Assembly (NCBI GenBank): GCA_038888615.1
Contig: JAWAID010000001.1
Span: 558,001-622,000 of the forward strand
Length of the DNA stretch: 64,000 bases
Reading direction: 5' to 3'
Source of the DNA: Candidatus Korarchaeum sp.
GTDB taxonomy: Archaea > Korarchaeota > Korarchaeia > Korarchaeales > Korarchaeaceae
Position 1 is the stretch's first letter, and each line of letters starts with the position of its first letter. The position numbers were made by a program, and so were the translations under genes. The notes below the pieces were generated by a model that ran no database searches, was not told the DNA's origin, and saw nothing but the letters and a program-made list of their open reading frames with translations. Below are positions 16,972 to 23,843 of this stretch, piece by piece.

Positions 16972-17629
16972 AGCGGGTAAACTTGCTGAACTTCTGCCCC
17001 CGAGAAACCCTTGGGAGGAGTTCAGATTCTCCATAGATCAGTGCATCGGCATAGCCTACAAGAGCGGGAAGGTAGTGTACCACGAGGAGCTATCGCGATT
17101 CATCGAGGGTATCTTAATTGAGGATGATTGCATTGAAATAGGATCCGATGAGGCCGGTAAGGGGGAGGCCACTGGACCGATAGTGGTGGCTGCGGTAGCT
17201 CTAGACGGAAGAGGCAGGAAGCTGCTCAGAGCGAGGGGGCTCCTGGAATCAAAGTCTTTACCGAAGAAGAGGTTAAATGAGTTAGCGAGCTTGATCAGGG
17301 AGATCTCTATCTCCTACAGCATTAAGAGGATATCGCCCGATGAACTGAGGGAAGTCTGGAGGAGAGGGAACCTGAACGATCTACTCGCTCTCTGGCACCT
17401 CCGAGTGGTGGATGAGTTACTGAAGGTTACGAATGCCTGCAGGGTGATAGTTGACTCATTCGATGAGAAGAAGCTAAAGGAAGCTTTTTCTCAGATAGAG
17501 GGACCTCAGGTTGTTATAGAGAGTAACGCGGACCTGAGGTACTCGTCAGTAGCAGCAGCTAGTATACTGGCGAAGTTTGAATACCTGAAAGAAGGGTTCT
17601 CCGGAATAAAATGGGGAGGGCGCGATTAG
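16916..17629 (+). CDS. Type-2 RNase H (RNase HIII-like)
   Basis: A ribonuclease H of the HII/HIII fold, which cleaves RNA in RNA-DNA hybrids. The catalytic domain starts near residue 77 with IGSDEAGKGEATGPIVVAAV, closer to the DE.G.GD..GP pattern of HIII than to the DEAGRGP of HII. Later acidic residues sit in VIVDSFDEKK and ESNADLRYSSVAAASILAK. A ~75-residue N-terminal segment (NPWEEFRFSIDQCIGIAYKSGKVVY) looks like the TBP-like substrate-binding domain of HIII. Starting at TTG 16916 it overlaps the preceding gene by 56 nt; a later non-AUG start cannot be excluded. Confidence 0.75.
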   Translation: MRQLSTLLREEELRKLRDEAGKLAELLPPRNPWEEFRFSIDQCIGIAYKSGKVVYHEELSRFIEGILIEDDCIEIGSDEAGKGEATGPIVVAAVALDGRGRKLLRARGLLESKSLPKKRLNELASLIREISISYSIKRISPDELREVWRRGNLNDLLALWHLRVVDELLKVTNACRVIVDSFDEKKLKEAFSQIEGPQVVIESNADLRYSSVAAASILAKFEYLKEGFSGIKWGGRD

Positions 17630-17642
17630 GAGGGGGTAGGGC

Positions 17643-18143
17643 TCACTCAGGTGAGGGATGCTTGTACCCTATCCTCCTCAGGAACTCCATTCTCTCCCTA
17701 ATTTCCTCCTTCCCCTCGACTCCTAGAGGTTTACCACCATCGATGACCCCGAGGATTCCCCTACCGTCCCCATATTCAGCTACTATGACTTTTAATGGAT
17801 TTGATGTCGCTGCGTATACCGTGGCTATCTCAGGGAGCTGCCTCAACCTGGGCAGCACGTTTATGGGCCAAGCGTCCCTCATCACTATGACTAGGCTGTG
17901 ACCAGCTCCTATCTTAAGCGCCCTCTCGACAGCTGCCTCAACGAGCTTCTCGTCGTTTCCAGCTTTCCTCACTAGCCTAGGTCCTGATGACTCACAGAAA
18001 GCTAAACCGAACTTTATGCAGGAACAGGAGTCGGCTAAGGCCTCATAGACATCCTCAACAGTTTTAATGAAGTGGGAGGTAGCTACGATTATGTTGCAAC
18101 CCTCAGGAGGGGTAACGTCCACCACCTCAAGCTTGATCTCCAT
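17643..18143 (-). CDS. Adenosine-specific kinase-like protein (DUF355)
   Basis: A 166-residue single-domain protein matching the archaeal adenosine-specific kinase family (structure known for a Pyrobaculum member). Conserved-looking stretches are VATSHFIKTVEDVYEAL, FGLAFCESSGPRLVR, GHSLVIVMRDAWPINVL and VIVAEYGDGRGILGVIDG near the C-terminus. The family is thought to act on adenosine nucleosides, but its cellular role is poorly defined. It converges on the RNase H gene with a 13-bp gap. Confidence 0.85.
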   Translation of the reverse strand: MEIKLEVVDVTPPEGCNIIVATSHFIKTVEDVYEALADSCSCIKFGLAFCESSGPRLVRKAGNDEKLVEAAVERALKIGAGHSLVIVMRDAWPINVLPRLRQLPEIATVYAATSNPLKVIVAEYGDGRGILGVIDGGKPLGVEGKEEIRERMEFLRRIGYKHPSPE

Positions 18144-18396
18144 AGGGCCTCCCGCCTTCCTGTAGGCTTAGGCTTCCTTAAAAATAATTTAGCTGCGTTT
18201 GAGCCCGCCATTCGGGCACCGAAGTCCCTAAAGTCCCCTGCCACTTCAGGGCCGTATAAGGAGATACCTCATAGTTACAAGGGTGGTAAAATGATTAATA
18301 ACTTTAAGAATTATCACCATTAAAGTAAAATTAATAAACAAATATCGCCTGGAACCAGGAGAGAGGATTATCTTAGGTGCTCTCGCTACCTCACCG

Positions 18397-19494
18397 ATGT
18401 GGGATGTGGTCGTAATCGGGGCGGGACCCTCGGGCTCGACCTCAGCTTACCTCTCAGCTAAGAAGGGATACCGGACATTGATCCTAGACATGAGGGACCT
18501 CCCCAGACATAAAACATGCGGAGGAGGAGTTACTTGGAGAGCATACGAATTTCTAAAGAGCTTAGGAATCTCAGTTCATTCCTTCGAGGCCTATCATAAG
18601 GATGTGCTAATAAGGGGATTCGGAGAGGAGGTAAGGGTGAGCTCTGACTCAGGAGAGTTCGCTATTGCAACCGTAGAAAGGGAAAGGTTCGATAAAGAGC
18701 TCCTGGATGAGGCAGTATCTCAGGGAGCGGAGTTCAGGAGGTTGAGGATCACGAGGGTCGTTCAGAAGGAGGACAGGGTGGAGTTGAGTGGGACCGGAAT
18801 TCAAGCCAGGTACGTGATAGGGGCTGAAGGTGCTTACTCACTTACGGCTAACTCATTGGGGATCAGGGGACGCTGGAGTGATGAGGACCTGATATTCGCT
18901 ATCGAGGGGAGGGCCCCTCTTTACGATGAGCTGATGTTCATAGTAGATGCCTCACCCCTGGGCTATGGTTGGATCTTCCCCAAGGAGAGTGATTCCAACG
19001 CTGGGGTTGGCGGAATGGTCTCAAAATCGAGGGAGGTGATGGTGGCTTTCGAGAGGTTCTCCAAAGCTCATGGCGTTAGGAGGGTAGGCGCTTGGATCAT
19101 ACCAACGGGAGGTCATGGTCGGCCTATCGCTAGAGGGAGGGCCCTCCTAGTGGGGGATGCGGCAGGGTTAGCGGATCCGTTGACTGGTGAGGGATTATAT
19201 TACGCTTTCAGGAGCGCTCACGAGTGCGTCACTTCCCTAGAGTCCGATGATCCAGCGATGTCCTATCACAGTAGGATGAGGGATGTGCTCGAGGAGCTCA
19301 GGTTGAAGAGGAGAGCCAGAGGGATAATAGTCCCTCGCATGGGTTTCTTCTTCAAGCTCTTCGCAGCTTACCCGGAGATAGCCAGGAGGTACATGCTGAC
19401 CTCAATAGGTAAGCTGGACTTCAGGGAGTTCTGGAGGTGGGGGTTGCTCAGGATTCCGAGGGCCATGCTGAGGAGATCTCTGAGGCGATTTTAA
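18397..19494 (+). CDS. Geranylgeranyl reductase-family flavoprotein
   Basis: A 365-residue FAD-dependent oxidoreductase of the group that saturates the isoprenoid chains of archaeal membrane lipids. The dinucleotide-binding motif is VVVIGAGPSGSTSAYLSAKKG at the N-terminus. The family cysteine/glycine motif appears as HKTCGGGVTWRA near residue 45. The second FAD motif is ALLVGDAAGLADPLTGEGLYYA near 250. It could act on lipids or on quinone side chains; paralogues in archaea cover both. The 3' end overlaps the convergent NreA gene by 4 nt. Confidence 0.9.
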   Translation: MWDVVVIGAGPSGSTSAYLSAKKGYRTLILDMRDLPRHKTCGGGVTWRAYEFLKSLGISVHSFEAYHKDVLIRGFGEEVRVSSDSGEFAIATVERERFDKELLDEAVSQGAEFRRLRITRVVQKEDRVELSGTGIQARYVIGAEGAYSLTANSLGIRGRWSDEDLIFAIEGRAPLYDELMFIVDASPLGYGWIFPKESDSNAGVGGMVSKSREVMVAFERFSKAHGVRRVGAWIIPTGGHGRPIARGRALLVGDAAGLADPLTGEGLYYAFRSAHECVTSLESDDPAMSYHSRMRDVLEELRLKRRARGIIVPRMGFFFKLFAAYPEIARRYMLTSIGKLDFREFWRWGLLRIPRAMLRRSLRRF

Positions 19495-20702
19495 AAGAAG
19501 CTCTCAAGAGATACCCGTCCCCTCAAGAACTTGGGCACCCTCATCATCCTCAGCAGGGTGCTGAGGTTTAGATCGAGCGACTTTCGGATGTAAATCAAGG
19601 CATCGGCCAGATCGGGAAACTTAAGGGGCTCAGATCTAAGGGCCTTTCTCATCCCCTCCCTCACCTGCCAAACGCCCACCGGTGCGTAGTACTCGGGACC
19701 TATCCTCCTCAGGGAGATAACTGCAGCCTGTCTCCTCATGTTAAATAGTTTCTCTAATACAGCTAGTCTCATAGCGTAGTGACCTCCGTCCATGTACTCG
19801 AGTCCGCTGCTGCCGGTTTCTAGGTTCATCAGTATCACGGGTTCCACGCTCCCCATGGTCCATATGCCCCTCGGCATCCACGCTTCAACGACCTCGAGCA
19901 TATAAGGACCTGAAGCTATCAAGATCAGGTAATCGTTCCCCTCGTAGCTGCTCATAAAGAGAAGGGCTTCTCCTGAGTATATACCGAATCCGATAACCTC
20001 CCGTTTTAACTTATCCCCTATGATAGAATCGACCGCTGTTATCGCCCACTTCGTCGGAACTAGTCTCCTCCTGGCCCTCTCCCCTAAACCACCTAGGGAG
20101 AGGAGTTTGGATATGGCGTAAACGTCGATCCCCCTCCTGTAGGACTCCCAAGCGATGTCCGCTGTTTTGGCATCAGTATCGTGAAAAGCCCTCTCGAGAG
20201 CTAGAGGTATTTTTGGGTTCTCAGCTAACCTAATCCTCTCAAGAGGGGCTGAAGGGCCTAGCGGTGTGAGGATCCCATCGAAGGAGACCTTAGGTCTGGG
20301 GGGCTTGGCCAACTCCACACTCATGCTCACGGGGAGCTGACTCATCGCTGAGAACCTGATCTCCTCCAACCTAGGATCATCCACTCTCCTCACGTGGGAC
20401 TTGAAGTAAGCGTAAACTTGAGAGGAGAACCTAGCTATCAAGTGGCTCAGGTCCCTCGATATCCAGAGGCGGGGATCCTCGGGCTCCATCTCCCTCGGAG
20501 AAATCGTGGGTCCGACGGCGATGCGGGGGTAACCCTTCTCCCCGACCAGGGAGGAAGGGGGCGTGAAGCCCTCAATTACCCTCCCCTCAGGTACAGTTGA
20601 ACTGAACCTGAGCCTCTCAACTATAGGACACCTTCGGAGACCGCAGAGCAGTCTACTACCCTTGCACTTGACGCAGACATTGGCCTCTACCTTAGGGCAC
20701 AT
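19491..20702 (-). CDS. nreA: NreA-family archaeal DNA repair protein
   Basis: A 403-residue protein matching the archaeal Nre family (DUF650/651), linked in haloarchaea to DNA-damage tolerance through PCNA. The N-terminal zinc-like motif CVKCKGSRLLCGLRRCPI (residues 10-27) is characteristic, followed by the conserved GYPRIAVGPTISPRE region and VPTKWAITAVDSIIGD. The last eight residues, RVSLESFF, resemble a PCNA-interacting (PIP) motif with Arg in place of the usual Gln. It is the last gene of a four-gene minus-strand unit. Confidence 0.9.
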   Translation of the reverse strand: MCPKVEANVCVKCKGSRLLCGLRRCPIVERLRFSSTVPEGRVIEGFTPPSSLVGEKGYPRIAVGPTISPREMEPEDPRLWISRDLSHLIARFSSQVYAYFKSHVRRVDDPRLEEIRFSAMSQLPVSMSVELAKPPRPKVSFDGILTPLGPSAPLERIRLAENPKIPLALERAFHDTDAKTADIAWESYRRGIDVYAISKLLSLGGLGERARRRLVPTKWAITAVDSIIGDKLKREVIGFGIYSGEALLFMSSYEGNDYLILIASGPYMLEVVEAWMPRGIWTMGSVEPVILMNLETGSSGLEYMDGGHYAMRLAVLEKLFNMRRQAAVISLRRIGPEYYAPVGVWQVREGMRKALRSEPLKFPDLADALIYIRKSLDLNLSTLLRMMRVPKFLRGRVSLESFF

Positions 20703-20703
20703 C

Positions 20704-21120
20704 CTATCCCTTCAGGGAATCCTCCCCTAGGAGACCTCGCTTCAGCAGATAAACCTTCCCCTTACCCTCAACTCTATCCAAGATTCCCCTCTGACTCAAA
20801 ACCCTTAATCTATCTGCTATAATCCTCCTAGAAGCCTTTCCTCTCAACTTCTTTACCTCAGAAGTTATCTCAGATATGTTCCTAGGTTCACCATCCGAGA
20901 GTACCCTCACTATCGCCCTATCCAGATCACTGGAGAGCAGGTAAGCCAACCTCTCCAAATTAGCTACTCTACCCAATACTGAGGCATATATATTTAGGAG
21001 GGATCTATATGTCTCAATAATCTTCTTATCCTCCTCGTATTTACTTATCCTAGACTCTAGCTTATCTAACTTATCCATCAGAATGAGGATCATTCTCTTG
21101 ACTTCCTCGATCTCACCCAA
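20704..21120 (-). CDS. Coiled-coil winged-helix protein upstream of nreA
   Basis: A 138-residue protein with an N-terminal coiled coil (IEEVKRMILILMDKLDKLESR) and a C-terminal winged helix (DLDRAIVRVLSDGEPRNISEI ... SRRIIADRLRVLSQRGIL with wing EGKGKVYLL). The build suggests a small dimeric DNA-binding regulator or a repair-associated scaffold. It ends 1 nt before nreA starts and overlaps the upstream membrane protein by 31 nt, so co-expression is likely. No known family name. Confidence 0.75.
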   Translation of the reverse strand: MGEIEEVKRMILILMDKLDKLESRISKYEEDKKIIETYRSLLNIYASVLGRVANLERLAYLLSSDLDRAIVRVLSDGEPRNISEITSEVKKLRGKASRRIIADRLRVLSQRGILDRVEGKGKVYLLKRGLLGEDSLKG

Positions 21121-21344
21121 TTCAAGAACCTCCCTAATCCGGGTGAAGCGATATCAGCTAACTCCCGTGCGATCTGAGGGTCCACACCCGCTTTCCTGAG
21201 CTCATTCAATGCGGTCTTGTAAGCTCTGTAATATTTAAAAAGGAAGAAAAGAAACAGCAATAAAAGCTTGAGGAGAAATGGAATAAGATATATCACTCTT
21301 AAGGACACTCCGATCCAAGAAATGAGGTTCCTAAGGAACCTCAT
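21090..21344 (-). CDS. Small membrane protein in the nreA operon
   Basis: An 84-residue protein with one long hydrophobic stretch (about 14-40, rich in Leu and Phe) that could be one or two helices, and a basic cytoplasmic C-terminus (LNELRKAGVDPQIARELADIA). It overlaps both neighbours (4 nt upstream, 31 nt downstream), which supports it being translated. Function unknown; it could bring the operon's DNA-related products to the membrane, which is speculation. Confidence 0.66.
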   Translation of the reverse strand: MRFLRNLISWIGVSLRVIYLIPFLLKLLLLFLFFLFKYYRAYKTALNELRKAGVDPQIARELADIASPGLGRFLNWVRSRKSRE

Positions 21345-21685
21345 TCCTCTTCGCCCTCTTCATGCCCCTTCCCATACTCAGCAGTAATGCTCTTCAGCAG
21401 GCTGAGTGGGTTTACGAAGTGCTCCTTCATCAGCTCGATTATCAACGAGTCAGGCATTCCTTGGTCCTTAAGCTCTCTGTAAAATGATGCTATGGCCTTA
21501 GCCCTCTCCCTTGTCTTCTCAGGATCATAGATCATGTTTAAGAGTTCCTTCAGGGGATCCATGAGCCCTCTCACTAAGTTAGGAACTTCCTTACCCAGTA
21601 CGGAGAGCACCTCCTTAAGTTCCTCCGCATCCCCCTTCCACTCGCCGCTCTCCTCCTCGACCACGCATACCACCGATGATCCCAC
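21341..21685 (-). CDS. Acidic helical protein, first gene of the nreA operon
   Basis: A 114-residue acidic protein, largely helical, with no recognised domain (VLSVLGKEVPNLVRGLMDPL, TRERAKAIASFYRELKDQG). The C-terminus is strongly acidic (GKGHEEGEEE). It is the promoter-proximal gene of the unit that ends in nreA and shares a 4-nt overlap with the next gene. Confidence 0.68.
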   Translation of the reverse strand: MGSSVVCVVEEESGEWKGDAEELKEVLSVLGKEVPNLVRGLMDPLKELLNMIYDPEKTRERAKAIASFYRELKDQGMPDSLIIELMKEHFVNPLSLLKSITAEYGKGHEEGEEE

Positions 21686-21792
21686 AGCCCGCAGGGAATA
21701 AAAAGGGACTGATCACTTCTGAGCCTTAAGTGGACGCTTAAATCCCTCTTTATATTCCAAAGATAGGAGCATGCGTGAGGAGGGAGGGGGCT

Positions 21793-22722
21793 TTGCTTGA
21801 AATAGAGGTAGCTGTTGAGGCGAGGAACTTAACGAAGAGGTTCGGGAACTTCACAGCAGTCGATCATGTGAACTTGGAGATAAGGAGGGGTGAAAACTTT
21901 GGTCTACTCGGACCGAATGGTGCGGGGAAGACAACCACCATAAGGATGATAACTGGTACTATTCGGCCTACGGAAGGCTACGTTAAGGTCTTTGGGGTAG
22001 ATGTCTCAAGAGAAAGGGAGAAGGTTCTCAGGAGGATGGGATACATGCCTCAAAGATTCAGCCTGTACGAGGATCTAACCGTTGAGGAGAACCTGAGGCT
22101 CTACGGGGCTCTTCAAGGTCTCTCAAGGGAGTATCTAAATCAAAGGGTCAGCGAATTAATGGAAAAGTTCCTCTTAAAGGACCTCAGGAGGAGGTTGGCT
22201 GGTAAGCTGAGCGGAGGGATGAAACAGAGACTGAGCTTAGCTGTGGCTCTGGTACATGACCCTGATCTGCTGATACTAGACGAGCCGACAGCTGGTGTAG
22301 ATCCTCCTCTGAGGAGGAAGTTTTGGGAATACTTCAAGGAGCTCAACAAGGAGGGAAAGACCATACTGGTAACGACCCATTACATGGATGAAGCTGAGAA
22401 CTGCGATAGGCTCGCTCTAATGGGAGGAGGGAGGGTCCTCACGGTGGGTACGCCTCATGAGATAAAGAGGGGAGCGATGGGTGGCGACTTAGTCGAGATT
22501 CAAGTCGATGGTATCCTCGATCTTAATGGGGTAACTGGCTTAAGGAGGGTCTTGGAAGATGACGGTGGAAGGTACCTGCTCGTGGTGGAGGACTCAAGCA
22601 GCTTCATCCCGGAGGTCCTGAGGAAAGCCGAAATATCTGGGGTCAAGGTGAAATCATTAACACCAGTATTCATTAGTCTGGAAGAAGCTTTCATAAAAAT
22701 GATGGAAGGTGAGAGAGATTGA
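21793..22722 (+). CDS. ABC transporter ATP-binding protein (export type)
   Basis: A DRA-type ATPase of about 309 residues that should energise the adjacent permease. Walker A is GPNGAGKTTTIRM, the signature is LSGGMKQRLSLA, Walker B is LLILDEPTAGVD and the switch His is in TTHYMDEAE. A C-terminal domain of about 75 residues follows the ATPase core. TTG 21793 is preferred because the run GAGGAGGGAGG sits directly upstream; GTG 21775 would make that Shine-Dalgarno part of the coding region. It overlaps the permease start by 4 nt. Confidence 0.94.
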   Translation: MLEIEVAVEARNLTKRFGNFTAVDHVNLEIRRGENFGLLGPNGAGKTTTIRMITGTIRPTEGYVKVFGVDVSREREKVLRRMGYMPQRFSLYEDLTVEENLRLYGALQGLSREYLNQRVSELMEKFLLKDLRRRLAGKLSGGMKQRLSLAVALVHDPDLLILDEPTAGVDPPLRRKFWEYFKELNKEGKTILVTTHYMDEAENCDRLALMGGGRVLTVGTPHEIKRGAMGGDLVEIQVDGILDLNGVTGLRRVLEDDGGRYLLVVEDSSSFIPEVLRKAEISGVKVKSLTPVFISLEEAFIKMMEGERD

Positions 22723-23843
22723 AAGCAGAACGCCATAAAATATCAAAAATGGTGACGATTGTTAGGAAGGAGTTGATCCAGCTCGTCAGGGACCCGAAGA
22801 CGATAACGATGGTGCTCATGATGCCGATAACGGTCACCGTGCTCTTCGGGGTAGGTTACGGGGGGAAGGGATCCGGAAAGTATCCCATAACTATAGTCGA
22901 TTTAGATGGAAGAGACGGATCCTTAAAGTTCATCCAAGAGCTCAAGGACTCGAAGCTCTTCGAGATAAAAGCTATATACAAGTCGAAAGGACAGGGTTTC
23001 TCCTCAGTTTACTCTGGGGAGGTATACGCGAGCCTGATAATCCCAGAAGGATTTACAGAAGATTTGATGAAGGGCAGAGCGACTAGAGTAGAGCTCTACT
23101 ACGATGCCAGTAATCCGACGGTAGCTCAAGCGATAATGCAGGCAGTGGGTGTGGTAACTCAACACTATCAGGAATGGGCAGCATCTACCTTCGGTACGTT
23201 CGCGATACAACCTATGTTCTACACAGTCTACGGACCTAAGATCGAGAAGATAGAGAGCTTCATACCTACGCTCATGGCGCTAATACTTCAGATGGTCCCC
23301 ACGAGCCTCATCTCAGTATCCATCTGCAGGGAGAGGGAAAAAGGTACCTTTGAGCAGTTCATAATGACTCCGGTGAAACCCTTCGACGTGATCTTCGGGA
23401 AGTTAATAGCTTACTTTATTGCGACCATATCGGACGGTGTGCTGAGCTTGATGACAGCCATCTTGCTCTTCGATGTGAAGCTGAGGGGATCCTTAGTGGA
23501 CATGACAATAACATCGATAGTCTTCCTCCTCAGCTCCCTGAGCATGGGTCTCCTCATCTCAGTCTTCTCTAAGAACCAGCTTCAAGCTTACCAAGCTAGC
23601 ATATTCACCTTCATCCCCAGCATGCTATTCAGTGGGATGCTCATCCCAGTTGAGATATTGGGCCCTGAAGCCAAAACAATAGCTTCCTTCATCCCGATGT
23701 ACTACTTCATAACAGCTTTCAGGAACGTCTCCCTCAAAGGATGGAGTTTCTTAATGGTATCAGATCACTTACTGGTGATCATCATATTCACATCAGTTTT
23801 CCTCGCTTTATCCCTGAAGCTCCTGAGACTGGAGGTGACATGA
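22719..23843 (+). CDS. ABC-2 family transporter permease
   Basis: A 374-residue permease with a first helix (about 29-46), an external domain of about 130 residues, then five helices. The conserved REREKGTFEQFIMTPVKPFD segment before the third helix marks the ABC-2/YhhJ-YbhR group, as does FIPMYYFITAFRN near the end. It is translated from TTG overlapping the ATPase stop. The next gene, a large secreted protein, begins immediately after its stop, so all three are likely one operon. Substrate unknown. Confidence 0.92.
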   Translation: MKAERHKISKMVTIVRKELIQLVRDPKTITMVLMMPITVTVLFGVGYGGKGSGKYPITIVDLDGRDGSLKFIQELKDSKLFEIKAIYKSKGQGFSSVYSGEVYASLIIPEGFTEDLMKGRATRVELYYDASNPTVAQAIMQAVGVVTQHYQEWAASTFGTFAIQPMFYTVYGPKIEKIESFIPTLMALILQMVPTSLISVSICREREKGTFEQFIMTPVKPFDVIFGKLIAYFIATISDGVLSLMTAILLFDVKLRGSLVDMTITSIVFLLSSLSMGLLISVFSKNQLQAYQASIFTFIPSMLFSGMLIPVEILGPEAKTIASFIPMYYFITAFRNVSLKGWSFLMVSDHLLVIIIFTSVFLALSLKLLRLEVT

